DNA of 64,000 bases from Roseovarius sp. A-2 (GTDB taxonomy: Bacteria > Pseudomonadota > Alphaproteobacteria > Rhodobacterales > Rhodobacteraceae), in contig NZ_BDIY01000001.1 of assembly GCF_002072155.1 (NCBI RefSeq), positions 372,001 to 436,000 of the forward strand, in the 5' to 3' direction. Position 1 is the stretch's first letter; the number at the start of each line of letters is the position of its first letter. The notes below the pieces were generated by a model. It had not been told where the DNA came from. It saw only the letters and a list, made by a program, of their open reading frames with translations, and ran no database searches. Both the position numbers and the translations under genes were made by a program. This document shows positions 7,942 through 15,783 of the stretch, in pieces.

Positions 7942-9150
7942 TCAGGTGCCGTAGGCACGGTTTTGGGCCATGACCTCGTCTGCGACCCCCAACAATGTCT
8001 CGACGATCATATCCAATTCAGGCTGCGTAAGACGGGCGGGCAGGCGGGCATCGCAGGCGCGCATCAGCATGGCGCGGGTTTGCGGCAGATCGGGCGTCTC
8101 GCCCGGCAGGAATTGCCAGTTCCAGAAGGCGCGGGCATTGTCAGTGCTAAGGCCAAAGATCTGTACCTTGACCCCGCGCGCCGCCGCCGCCTCGGCAAAG
8201 GCGCGGGTTTCCTGGTCGCTCAGGCCCACAAGGTTAAATTGGATTGAATCCGGCGCGCGCTCTTCCGGCCCGAGTTTTTCAGGCACCGAGAGCCAAGGAG
8301 AGGTATTGAGCCGGGCGGCCACGTAATCGTGATTGGCCCGCCCGTCGCGCACCCGGCGCGCCACCTCGGGCAGTTGCGGGCGGATGATCGCCGCCGAGAG
8401 GTTGTTCAGGCGCAGATTGTAGAGTGGCAGGCGGTTCTGCCAGCGGGCAAATCCAGCCTCTATCTCGGGGCCGGACGCTGCCAGATGCTTGGCCCAGTTG
8501 TGCTCATAGGCCCCCGACATGATGACCGCGCGGGCTATGAGATCGGCATCGTCGCTGACCATGATCCCACCTTCACCCGCATTCACCAGCTTGTAGGATT
8601 GAAAGCTGAAACAACCGACGCGCCCGATGGTGCCGATGTTGCGACCATGCCAGGTGGTGCCGAGCGAATGCGCCGCATCCTCTATCACCGGAATGCCGCG
8701 CGCGTCGCACAGCGCCATGATCCTGTCCATGTCGGAGGTATGGCCGCGCATATGGCTGACGATCACCGCTTGCACATCCATCAGCCGCGCCTCGAAATCC
8801 GCCATGTCGATGCGGTAATTCTCGCCCACCTCGCAGAGCACCGGCACGCAATCGGCATGCACCACCGAAGAGGGCACGGCGGCGAATGTAAAGCCGGGGA
8901 CCAGCACGCGCGCATCGCGCGGCAGGCCAAGCGCCTTGAGCGAGAGAAACAGCGCCGCCGAGCAGGATGAGACCGCTAGCGCGTATTTCGACCCCAGAAG
9001 GTCTGCGAATTCCTGTTCCAGAAGCGTGACCGGCGCATTCTCGGGTGCGGTGTAGCGGAACAGATCGCCCGATTGCAGCATCCGGTCGATTTCCGCGCGG
9101 GCGGCTTCGGGGATCGGTTCCGCGTCATAGACATTGGGTGTGGCTGTCAT
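7942..9150 (-). CDS. DegT/DnrJ/EryC1/StrS-family PLP-dependent aminotransferase
   Basis: 402 aa from the ATG at 9150. A sugar-aminotransferase-type fold I PLP enzyme. Visible motifs are 'YALAVSSCSAALFLSLKALG' (cofactor phosphate region), 'VIEDAAHSLGTTWHGRNIG' (the PLP ring-binding Asp) and 'CFSFQSYKLVNAGEGG', where the Lys is the expected Schiff-base residue. Members usually make 4-amino or 3-amino sugars for surface polysaccharides; others act on cyclitols. No sugar-nucleotide genes adjoin it, and it is separated from the neighbouring polyamine operon by a terminator and its own promoter, so a role in polyamine metabolism is not supported by position alone. Confidence 0.88.
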   Translation of the reverse strand: MTATPNVYDAEPIPEAARAEIDRMLQSGDLFRYTAPENAPVTLLEQEFADLLGSKYALAVSSCSAALFLSLKALGLPRDARVLVPGFTFAAVPSSVVHADCVPVLCEVGENYRIDMADFEARLMDVQAVIVSHMRGHTSDMDRIMALCDARGIPVIEDAAHSLGTTWHGRNIGTIGRVGCFSFQSYKLVNAGEGGIMVSDDADLIARAVIMSGAYEHNWAKHLAASGPEIEAGFARWQNRLPLYNLRLNNLSAAIIRPQLPEVARRVRDGRANHDYVAARLNTSPWLSVPEKLGPEERAPDSIQFNLVGLSDQETRAFAEAAAARGVKVQIFGLSTDNARAFWNWQFLPGETPDLPQTRAMLMRACDARLPARLTQPELDMIVETLLGVADEVMAQNRAYGT

Positions 9151-9190
9151 GTGTTCGGATTTCCTGAATGTAGGCTTCGGTTTTCCGGAA

Positions 9191-9221
9191 CATATAGGCC
9201 CGAACTGTGACAGTTTGTCAA
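9191..9221 (-). promoter_or_regulatory. Candidate promoter-operator of the DegT-type aminotransferase
   Basis: On the minus strand, TTGACA (9216-9221) and CTATAT (9192-9197) are 18 bases apart, about 40 bases before the start codon. The spacer contains a perfect 13-base palindrome, AACTGTCACAGTT (9203-9215). It also forms TGACA-AAC-TGTCA together with the -35 box. Such overlap is typical of a repressor site; the regulator is unknown. Confidence 0.5.
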
Positions 9222-9223
9222 AG

Positions 9224-9249
9224 AAAACCCCCGCCTCAACCGGGCGGGG
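9224..9249 (-). terminator. Terminator of the putrescine-type operon
   Basis: On the minus strand CCCCGCC (9243-9249) pairs with GGCGGGG (9229-9235) and runs into GTTTTC (TTTT at 9224-9227). It lies 30 bases past the puuB stop and directly before the promoter of the DegT gene. Confidence 0.75.
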
Positions 9250-9278
9250 TGCGATTTTCGGCCGAAGCGGTACAGAAC

Positions 9279-10583
9279 TCAGATGCCAAGCCTGTCGCGC
9301 ATGGAAAACCAGGTCATCGCCAGCACCAGAAGCGGCGTGCGCAGGGCACTGCCGCCGGGAAAGGCGGGGGCAGGTACACGCGACAGCGTCTCGAACCCTG
9401 CTGCTTCGCCGTGCACCGCATCGGCCATGAGCTTTCCGGCATGGGTTGCGGTGCCCACGCCATGCCCCGAATACCCCGACGCCGAGAGCATGTTGGGCGC
9501 GAGCCGCGCGAGATAGGGCATGCGTTTCATCGTGATCGCGAGTGTGCCGCCCCAAGCGTAGTCGATGCGCGCATCGTGCAGATGTGGAAATATCTCCAGC
9601 ATCGGCTTGCGCACAAGCGATGCAATGTCGTGCGGGAAACGGTAGCCATAGCTTTCGCCGCCGCCGAACAGCAGCCGCTTGTCATGACTGAGGCGAAAGT
9701 AGTTCACCACAAATTTGCTATCCGCCACGGCGACGTCACGGGCCAGAACGCGCGTGGCCTCATCGCCCAGCGGTTCAGTTGCAGCGATGAAATTGTTGAT
9801 TGGCATGACGCGGGCGGCGACCTTGCGGTCGAGCCCGCCGAGATAGCCGTTGCAGGCGAGGATCACGTGATCGGCCTTGACCGCGCCTGCATCGGTGGCC
9901 ACGCGCGCCGGGATGCCGCGCGCAAGGTGATGCACGGCCGACTCCTCGAAGATGCGCACGCCTGCCGCAGCGGCGGCGCGGGCAAGCCCAAGCGCATAGG
10001 CCAGCGGGTGCAGATGCGCAGCACCCATATCCAGCGTGCCGCCGTGATAGGCGGGAGAGGGGCAGAGCGCCTGCATCGCGTCGGCATCGAGCTTTTCAAG
10101 CTGATCATAGCCATAGTGCTCGGCCAGGTGATCGGCATAGCCATGCTCATGCGCGGTCTCGCGACCCGAGAAACAGGCATGTGCCACGCCCGGTTTCAGA
10201 TGGCAGTCGATGCCGTGCCGCGCCACCAGCGCCTTGACCAGCGTTTTGGCATCCTCGGCCAGATCCCAGAGTTTCGTAGCATCTTCCGGCCCCACCAGAC
10301 GCTCCAGCGCCGTCTGCTCCATCCGCTGCCCGCTGCCCAGTTGACCGCCATTGCGCCCCGAGGCCCCAAAGCCCACGCGCTGCGCCTCGAGCAGCACCAC
10401 GTCGAGCCCCGCCTCGGCCAGATGCAGCGCCGCCGACAGCCCGGTATAGCCCGCACCCACCACGCAGACATCCGCCCGCACCTCGCCGCGCAAGGGCGCG
10501 AACGGGGCCAGCGGTGCTGTGGTCGCGGCGTACCAGCTTGGCGGGTATTCGCCGCGCCGGTCATTGGCATAGAGCAGGTTCAT
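9279..10583 (-). CDS. puuB: FAD-dependent oxidoreductase, gamma-glutamylputrescine oxidase-like
   Basis: 434 aa from the ATG at 10583. A DAO/GlpD-fold flavoprotein with an N-terminal Rossmann motif 'VCVVGAGYTGLSAALHLAEA' (about residues 48-67) followed by the acidic end of the second strand ('VVLLEAQRVGFGASGRNGGQ'), and C-terminal 'LSASGYSGHGVGTATHAGKL' typical of PuuB/OrdL proteins. In the E. coli Puu pathway this enzyme oxidises gamma-glutamyl-putrescine to the aldehyde. Last gene of the minus-strand operon after two GS-like ligases and an amidotransferase, which supports a gamma-glutamyl-amine substrate. The exact amine is not determined by sequence. Confidence 0.85.
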   Translation of the reverse strand: MNLLYANDRRGEYPPSWYAATTAPLAPFAPLRGEVRADVCVVGAGYTGLSAALHLAEAGLDVVLLEAQRVGFGASGRNGGQLGSGQRMEQTALERLVGPEDATKLWDLAEDAKTLVKALVARHGIDCHLKPGVAHACFSGRETAHEHGYADHLAEHYGYDQLEKLDADAMQALCPSPAYHGGTLDMGAAHLHPLAYALGLARAAAAAGVRIFEESAVHHLARGIPARVATDAGAVKADHVILACNGYLGGLDRKVAARVMPINNFIAATEPLGDEATRVLARDVAVADSKFVVNYFRLSHDKRLLFGGGESYGYRFPHDIASLVRKPMLEIFPHLHDARIDYAWGGTLAITMKRMPYLARLAPNMLSASGYSGHGVGTATHAGKLMADAVHGEAAGFETLSRVPAPAFPGGSALRTPLLVLAMTWFSMRDRLGI

Positions 10584-10585
10584 GG

Positions 10586-10613
10586 TTTCTTCTTGGCCAA
10601 AATACTCAAAATC
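10586..10613. repeat. Dispersed intergenic repeat, copy A
   Basis: Minus-strand reading gives the pattern GAGTATTTTGGCCAAGAAGA just upstream of puuB, in the 47-base gap after puuA. Variants of the same pattern occur at 17885-17909, 43162-43191 and 52081-52100, always between genes. Confidence 0.5.
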
Positions 10614-10630
10614 CGAGCGCTTGCCCCGGA

Positions 10631-11998
10631 TCAGACATTGAGCAGCAGATGCTCGCGCTCCCACGGGCTGATGACCTGCAGGAATTCCTCGTACTCGGTG
10701 CGTTTGACGATGTTGTAGACGCGGCAGAATTCCGCGCCGAGGACCTCGTGCAGGTCGGTCGCATCCTGGAACACATTGAGCGCCTCGCCCATCACGTTGG
10801 GGATATCCGGCTCTCCGGCATAGGCGTCGCCCTTGAACTGCTTGTCGGGCCAGTCTTCCTTGATCATGCCCAGAAGGCCGCAGGCGAGGCTTGCGGCGAT
10901 GCCGAGATAGGGGTTGCAGTCCATCCCGGCCATGCGGTTCTCGATTCGGCGCGACTCCGGCCCCGAGAGCGGCACGCGAATGCCGGTGGTGCGGTTGTCG
11001 CGGCCCCAGGCAAGGTTGATTGGCGCGGCGTGATCCTTGACGTAGCGGCGGTAGGAATTGACGTATGGGGCGAGCACCGCGATCGCCGAAGGCAGGTGTT
11101 TCTGCAAGCCGCCGATGAAGTGGAAAAACGCATCCGTCTCGCCGCCCTGCGGACCCGAAAAGAGGTTGCGCCCGGTCTCCATGTCGAGGATCGAGTGGTG
11201 GATATGCATGGCGCTACCCGGCTCGTCCTCAATGGGCTTCGCCATGAAGGTGGCGAAGCAATCGTGGCGCAGCGCCGCCTCGCGAATGAGCCGCTTGAAG
11301 TAGAACACCTCGTCTGCCAGCTTGATCGGGTCGCCGTGGCGCAGGTTGATCTCCAGTTGTCCGGCGCCGCCTTCCTGCGTGATGCCGTCGATCTCGAAAC
11401 CCTGCGCCTCGGCGAAATCGTAGATGTCGTCGATCACCGGGCCGAATTCGTCCACGGCGGTCATCGAATAGGCCTGCCGGGCGGCGGCGGGCCGACCCGA
11501 GCGGCCCATCATCGGCTTGATCTCATGCGCCGGATCAAGGTTGCGCGCCACGAGGAAGAATTCCATTTCCGGCGCGACCACCGGTTGCATGCCGCGCTTG
11601 TGATACATCTCGACCACCCTTCGCAGCACGTTGCGGGGCGAAAACGGGATCGGCGCGCCATCGCGGTCAAAGGCGTCGTGGATAACCTGAAGCGTCCAGT
11701 CCGCCGTCCACGGCGCGGCGGAGGTGGTCGACATGTCGGGCCGCAGGATCATATCCTTCTCGATGAAGCCATCCTCGTCCGCCGCCTCGCCCCAATCGCC
11801 GGTGATGGTCTGGTAAAAGATCGAATCGGGCAGATGGAAGTACTGCTGGCGGGCGAATTTGGAGGCCGGCACGGCCTTGCCGCGCGCAATTCCGGGCAGG
11901 TCGGAGATGATGCACTCCACCTCGTCGAGCCTGCGGTTTTCCAGATAGGTCTGGGCCGCCTGCGGCAGCGTTTTGGTGAATTCGCGTAGATCGGCCAT
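10631..11998 (-). CDS. puuA: Glutamine synthetase-family ligase, gamma-glutamylputrescine synthetase-like
   Basis: 455 aa from the ATG at 11998. A type I glutamine-synthetase fold: 'EMEFFLVARN' carries metal-binding Glu residues, 'QLEINLRHGD' follows, 'AMHIHHSILD' corresponds to the ATP/metal-binding GxxxHxH segment, and 'IRVPLSGPESRRIENRMAG' is the conserved Arg-rich loop near the C-terminus. PuuA relatives ligate glutamate to putrescine or other amines rather than to ammonia. A second paralogue lies at 12728-14044 in the same operon, so the two may divide substrates. It begins 1 base before the amidotransferase stop, indicating translational coupling. Confidence 0.85.
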   Translation of the reverse strand: MADLREFTKTLPQAAQTYLENRRLDEVECIISDLPGIARGKAVPASKFARQQYFHLPDSIFYQTITGDWGEAADEDGFIEKDMILRPDMSTTSAAPWTADWTLQVIHDAFDRDGAPIPFSPRNVLRRVVEMYHKRGMQPVVAPEMEFFLVARNLDPAHEIKPMMGRSGRPAAARQAYSMTAVDEFGPVIDDIYDFAEAQGFEIDGITQEGGAGQLEINLRHGDPIKLADEVFYFKRLIREAALRHDCFATFMAKPIEDEPGSAMHIHHSILDMETGRNLFSGPQGGETDAFFHFIGGLQKHLPSAIAVLAPYVNSYRRYVKDHAAPINLAWGRDNRTTGIRVPLSGPESRRIENRMAGMDCNPYLGIAASLACGLLGMIKEDWPDKQFKGDAYAGEPDIPNVMGEALNVFQDATDLHEVLGAEFCRVYNIVKRTEYEEFLQVISPWEREHLLLNV

Positions 11999-11999
11999 G

Positions 12000-12680
12000 T
12001 CAGGCCCCTTTCCTAAAGACATCCGCAATGCGCGTGGCCATCGTGGAATTGTCGGTGGGCATGGCGAGCCGTCCGCGAGCGTGGTCGCGCAGCGGGTCGG
12101 GCACTACGCCGATGGCGCGGTGTTCGATCAGCCGGTCCATCATGGTAGCATTGAATTCGGGATGCGGCTGTACCGTAAAGATGTGGTCTCCGTAGCGCAG
12201 GGCGGCGATATCGCACCCCTCGGCGCGGCCCACCAGTTCGGCCTCTTCCGGGGCCTCGATCACCTGGTCCTGATGCCACGCGTTGAGGGTGAGGGGGGTG
12301 CCCTCGATGTCGTATTCCGTCGCCCCGACGCGCCAGCCATTCGGGTGCTTCACCACCGTGCCGCCAAGCGCCTGCGCGATGATCTGGTGGCCAAAGCAGA
12401 TGCCGACCATTGGCAAGTTTGCCGCGTGAATGGCGCGGATCAAGTCCTCGAGCGGCGGGATCCACGCATGATCCTCGTAAGCGCCGTGCTTGGAGCCGGT
12501 AATGAGCCAGCCATCGGCGTCTTGCGGTCCGTCGGGAAACTCTTCGTCGACGACCGAATACGTCACGAAGTCAAATCCCTGCCCATCCAGCATGCGCGCC
12601 ATCATCGTGTCGTAATCGCCCAGTTCCGGCAGGACGATATCGGGGGCGTGGCCGGTCTGGAGAATGCCTATTTTCATCAT
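12000..12680 (-). CDS. Class I glutamine amidotransferase (GMP synthase-like), possible gamma-glutamyl hydrolase
   Basis: 226 aa. A triad-type GATase: nucleophile Cys95 in 'MVGICFGHQI' and His173/Glu175 in 'TVQPHPEF', so it should be catalytically competent. It resembles the stand-alone GMP-synthase-like group and not the PuuD (peptidase C26) type that removes glutamate from gamma-glutamyl-GABA in E. coli. Its position between two GS-like ligases suggests it performs the analogous deglutamylation or supplies ammonia; this is inference. Start could be either of two adjacent ATGs (12680 or 12677). A TTTGATCAAA palindrome sits only 10 bases upstream of the start. Confidence 0.82.
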   Translation of the reverse strand: MMKIGILQTGHAPDIVLPELGDYDTMMARMLDGQGFDFVTYSVVDEEFPDGPQDADGWLITGSKHGAYEDHAWIPPLEDLIRAIHAANLPMVGICFGHQIIAQALGGTVVKHPNGWRVGATEYDIEGTPLTLNAWHQDQVIEAPEEAELVGRAEGCDIAALRYGDHIFTVQPHPEFNATMMDRLIEHRAIGVVPDPLRDHARGRLAMPTDNSTMATRIADVFRKGA

Positions 12681-12690
12681 TGGCTCACTA

Positions 12691-12700
12691 TTTGATCAAA
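12691..12700. promoter_or_regulatory. TTTGATCAAA palindrome, operator candidate 1
   Basis: A perfect 10-bp palindrome in the 47-base gap between the GS-like gene (12728-14044) and the amidotransferase, 10 bases upstream of the latter's start. An identical decamer occurs at 14109-14118 before the first gene of the cluster. The A/T-rich flanks are shared, which points to a common regulator. Confidence 0.45.
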
Positions 12701-12727
12701 TTTTGACGCGGTGGGTCTGCGCCTAGA

Positions 12728-14044
12728 CTACACCGTTTCGAGATAGGTCTTCCAGTGGTCCTCTGCATCGATCTTCGAGATATGCGCATGTTCCTGTCGC
12801 TTGGTCATCACCAGATTGCGGATCAGTTCGGCCGGAAAGATGCGCGCGATCAGCGGATCGGCCTCGAAAAGGTCGATGGCCGCGCCCCAATCGGCAGCAA
12901 GTTGCGGCAGGTCGGTCTCGTAGGCGTTGCCGGTGATCGGGGCGGGCGGCGTCATGCCGTCCTCGATGCCGGTGATGGCAGCGCCAAGGATGGCGGCGAA
13001 ACTAAGATAGGGGTTGATGTCGCCGCCCGCGACGCGATGCTCGATCCGGCGCGCGGCATTGGGCCCGCCGGGGATACGCACTGCGGCGGTACGGTTCTCA
13101 TAGCCCCAGCCCGCGCCGGTGGGCGCATGCGCGCCGGGTACAAGACGGGCGTAACTGTTGGCGTGGGGCGCGAAAATCAGCGTCGAGGGCGGCATCGCGG
13201 CCAGGCAGCCCGCGACCGCGCTGCGCAGAATGTCGGTGCCGCGCTCGGTGCCGTCGTCAAACACGTTGCGGCCCTCGCCATCCAGCACCGAGAAGTGCAT
13301 GTGCATGCCGTTGCCGGTATCATTGGCAAAGGGTTTGGCCATGAAGGTGGCGACATAGCCATGTTGGCGCGCGAGCCCCTTGATCATGGTTTTGAAGAGC
13401 CAAGTATCGTCGGCGGCGCGCATTGCGGATTGGTGATGCAGGGTCAGTTCGAACTGCCCGATCCCCGCCTCACTGATCGCGGTTTCCACGGGGATTTTCA
13501 TCTCGGCCCCGGCGGAATAGAGATCGGACAGGAAGGCGTCAAAGGCGTCCATTTGCCCGAGGCTGAGGATGCCGGGGGCCTTCATGCGTCGGCCAGAACG
13601 CGGATCGCGTACGGTTTTCAGAGACTTGCCGGAAGGATCGACGAGGGTGAATTCCAGTTCGGTCGCGGCAAACACCTCCCACCCGCGCGCGGCGTATCGG
13701 TCGAGGACAGCCGCCAGCGCGTGGCGCGGGTCGCCCGCGAAGGGCGCGCCATCCTCGGTATGCATGACCATCGGCACCAGCGCTTGTGGTACATCGAGCC
13801 AAGGCAGGGGGACCGCGCCGCGCTCGGTCGGAAAGAGGCAGCCGTCGACGTCGCCGGTCTCGAAGACCAGCGGTGAGTTTTCGATATCGGCGCCGAAAAC
13901 ATCGAGGTTGAGTGAACTGAGCGGCATGCGCAGGGTGCCGCCGCCGAGCTTGTCGCCATGGCTTACCGGAAGGCGCTTGCCACGCATGCAACCGTTGAGA
14001 TCGCAGGCAGCCACGCGGAAGGTCTGGAACTGTGTGAGGTCCAT
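12728..14044 (-). CDS. Glutamine synthetase-family ligase, second PuuA-like paralogue
   Basis: 438 aa, first gene of the minus-strand polyamine-type operon. GS-fold motifs: 'ATELEFTLVDPSG' (metal-binding Glu residues), 'GQFELTLHHQSAM', 'TGNGMHMHFSVLDGEGRN' (ATP/metal segment) and 'NRTAAVRIPGGPNAARRIEH' near the C-terminus. The N-terminal domain is short and contains 'AACDLNGCMRGKRLP', as in PuuA-like proteins and unlike the assimilatory GlnA. It is clearly diverged from the downstream paralogue (10631-11998), so it is not a recent duplicate. Likely reaction: ATP-dependent gamma-glutamylation of an amine; the substrate is unknown. Putative promoter and operator lie at 14074-14118. Confidence 0.85.
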   Translation of the reverse strand: MDLTQFQTFRVAACDLNGCMRGKRLPVSHGDKLGGGTLRMPLSSLNLDVFGADIENSPLVFETGDVDGCLFPTERGAVPLPWLDVPQALVPMVMHTEDGAPFAGDPRHALAAVLDRYAARGWEVFAATELEFTLVDPSGKSLKTVRDPRSGRRMKAPGILSLGQMDAFDAFLSDLYSAGAEMKIPVETAISEAGIGQFELTLHHQSAMRAADDTWLFKTMIKGLARQHGYVATFMAKPFANDTGNGMHMHFSVLDGEGRNVFDDGTERGTDILRSAVAGCLAAMPPSTLIFAPHANSYARLVPGAHAPTGAGWGYENRTAAVRIPGGPNAARRIEHRVAGGDINPYLSFAAILGAAITGIEDGMTPPAPITGNAYETDLPQLAADWGAAIDLFEADPLIARIFPAELIRNLVMTKRQEHAHISKIDAEDHWKTYLETV

Positions 14045-14073
14045 TTCGGAATGTCCTGATCGGGATTTGCCGT

Positions 14074-14118
14074 AGACTATCGCGGCAGAGGGGGCTTTGC
14101 CAAGATAATTTGATCAAA
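14074..14118 (-). promoter_or_regulatory. Candidate promoter of the polyamine-type operon with TTTGATCAAA operator 2
   Basis: On the minus strand TTGGCA (14098-14103) and TAGTCT (14074-14079) are 18 bases apart, 30 bases before the start codon. The perfect palindrome TTTGATCAAA (14109-14118) lies 5 bases upstream of the -35 box. The same decamer is repeated at 12691-12700 inside the operon. The promoter match is moderate; the palindrome pair is the stronger observation. Confidence 0.4.
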
Positions 14119-14139
14119 AAATTCCGGGATGTGTTCTCT

Positions 14140-14178
14140 TCTTCGTCATCGTCCGGTCAAGCCTGAGGATGACGAAGA
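14140..14178. repeat. REP-like hairpin repeat
   Basis: TCTTCGTCATC (14140-14150) and GATGACGAAGA (14168-14178) form an 11-bp stem around a 17-base loop containing CCGGTCAAGCCTGAGG. It resembles the GTCATCCTCGGGCTTG-type palindromes scattered in alphaproteobacterial intergenic DNA; a related pair is at 46248-46307. It lies between the GS operon promoter and the M48 protease gene end. Confidence 0.5.
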
Positions 14179-14185
14179 GCGCGGG

Positions 14186-14878
14186 TCAACTCGGGCTGTG
14201 CTGCCAGCGGGTTTCCAGCTTCTCGATGGCGGCGATGCGTTCGGCGGTCTTGGGGTGGCTCAACAGCCAGGCTGGCATCGCGCCGCCCGCGCCCGATGTC
14301 AGCGCTTCCAGCTTTTCGAAGAGCGATTTCTGCGGCGCGGTGCCGATCCCGGCCTTGGTCAGCAGGGCCGCGGCGTAGGCGTCAGCCTCATACTCATCAC
14401 CGCGCGACAGGCGCGCGGCCAGAAGCGTGGTCAGGCCATTGGCGATCCAGACGCCGACGCCCGGCAGAAACCGAGACAGCAGCATGGCAAGCGCCGTGCG
14501 CAGCGCGTTCTGGCCCGAGAAGTCGATCATACGGCGGCGCGAATGGCCCAAAGCGACATGCCCCAGCTCATGCGCAATGACCGAGGCCATTTCTTCGACC
14601 GAGACCTCACCGGTCTGGAACTTGCGGTAGAACCCGCGTGTGATGAAGATGCGCCCGTCAGGGGAGGCCAACCCGTTTACCGGGTCGATCTCGTAGATAT
14701 GCACCCGCACGCGCGGCAGATCGAGTGCGGTAGCCAGCCTGTCGGTCATCCGCTTGAGCACCGGATCGGCTAACTCGGTCGACTGGGTGTCGAGCTCGCG
14801 CGTGGTGCGCCAGACCGAGAAGCGGTACATGGCGAGCGCGTAGAGAATGGCGAGCAGGATCGGCATGAACTTGAGCAT
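14186..14878 (-). CDS. M48-family zinc metalloprotease
   Basis: 230 aa. A single N-terminal membrane anchor (about residues 5-22) is followed by an M48 domain with the zinc motif 'IAHELGHVALGH' (HExxH, about residues 103-107) and the third ligand in 'GDEYEADAYAAAL'. A hydrophobic stretch, 'ALAMLLSRFLPGVGVWIANG', lies between the two. Compact architecture like HtpX/Oma1-type proteases, without the four-TM layout of HtpX or TPR repeats of BepA. Presumably membrane-bound protein quality control. It stands between the polyamine operon and the VIT-type transporter, both on the same strand; 59 bases separate it from the latter. Confidence 0.9.
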   Translation of the reverse strand: MLKFMPILLAILYALAMYRFSVWRTTRELDTQSTELADPVLKRMTDRLATALDLPRVRVHIYEIDPVNGLASPDGRIFITRGFYRKFQTGEVSVEEMASVIAHELGHVALGHSRRRMIDFSGQNALRTALAMLLSRFLPGVGVWIANGLTTLLAARLSRGDEYEADAYAAALLTKAGIGTAPQKSLFEKLEALTSGAGGAMPAWLLSHPKTAERIAAIEKLETRWQHSPS

Positions 14879-14937
14879 AGTCGGAATATGGGGCGCGGCA
14901 GCGAAGGTGGCAAGCGCGGATGATGTCGGCGCGCTGA

Positions 14938-15663
14938 CTATCCGCCCACGATCCAGCCCACGCCAAAGGCCACCACGGCACAGACCGTGCCGACGAGCAC
15001 GGTCTCGCCAACGCTGCGCCAGAGCCGTTCGCCACTGGCATGCCAGCGCAAGAGCCCGAGCAGAACCAAAGCCACGCCGGTGGCGAGGATCGACAGCCGG
15101 GTCGTGGTCGGTGTCGCGTCAAGCAGCAGGTAGGGGATGAGCGGGACCGCCCCGAAGGTGATGAAGGCGACAAAGGTAAAGGAGCCGTTGCGCGCCGGGC
15201 TTTCGCCGTCGGGGTCGCGCAAGCCGGTCTCCTCGGCGAGGATCATCTCGGCCAGCACCTGCGGATGGCGTGTGAATATATCGCTGGCATCCGCCGCATC
15301 CTGCGGCGAGAGGCCCTTGGTTTGCAGGATCTCGGTCAGGCGCGCGCCCTGATGGTTCGGGGTTTCCAGGCTGCGGCGGCGTTCTTCGGAGCGGCGGGTA
15401 CGGTAGAGGTCATGCTGGGCGCGCAGCGACAGGAATTCGCCGAGGCCCATGCTGACCCCGTCGGCGAAAAGGTTGGCGAGGCCGAAGAGCAGCACTGCGA
15501 TGGCACCCACCTCGGCCACGCCTTCGGCCTGCGCCCCGGCAAACCCGGCGACGATGGCGAAGGTGGTGACGATCCCGTCTGTGCCGCCATAGACGATCTG
15601 CTTGAGATATTCCTGAACGCGCCCGAAGCGCGGATGGGTGGGCGCGGGGGCCTGCCTGGTCAT
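14938..15663 (-). CDS. VIT1/CCC1-family iron or manganese transporter
   Basis: 241 aa from the ATG at 15663. The family's first membrane segment 'YGGTDGIVTTFAIVAGFAGA' (about residues 25-44) and 'FADGVSMGLGEFLSLRAQ' (about 66-83) are clear, then a long charged cytoplasmic insert (about 84-158) and three C-terminal hydrophobic segments (about 160-180, 190-206, 221-239). VIT/CCC1 proteins move Fe2+ or Mn2+; in bacteria they are thought to detoxify metal. It is divergent from oxyR with a 120-base gap, a sensible pairing since free iron aggravates peroxide stress, though coregulation is inferred. Confidence 0.9.
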   Translation of the reverse strand: MTRQAPAPTHPRFGRVQEYLKQIVYGGTDGIVTTFAIVAGFAGAQAEGVAEVGAIAVLLFGLANLFADGVSMGLGEFLSLRAQHDLYRTRRSEERRRSLETPNHQGARLTEILQTKGLSPQDAADASDIFTRHPQVLAEMILAEETGLRDPDGESPARNGSFTFVAFITFGAVPLIPYLLLDATPTTTRLSILATGVALVLLGLLRWHASGERLWRSVGETVLVGTVCAVVAFGVGWIVGG

Positions 15664-15783
15664 GGGATGCCTGTGCGTGCTGGCGCGTGGGTTTTGCCAG
15701 CATAGGCGGGCAGGTTTGGCCTGCAAGGACAAAGAGTGATAGTTTCTGCTTGCGGAAGCCTGCGTGGGGCATAACTTTGATGT

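Noticed and set aside
9207..11989. Long open frames antisense to puuB and puuA
   Set aside because: They mirror codon bias of the minus-strand genes and show no family similarity.
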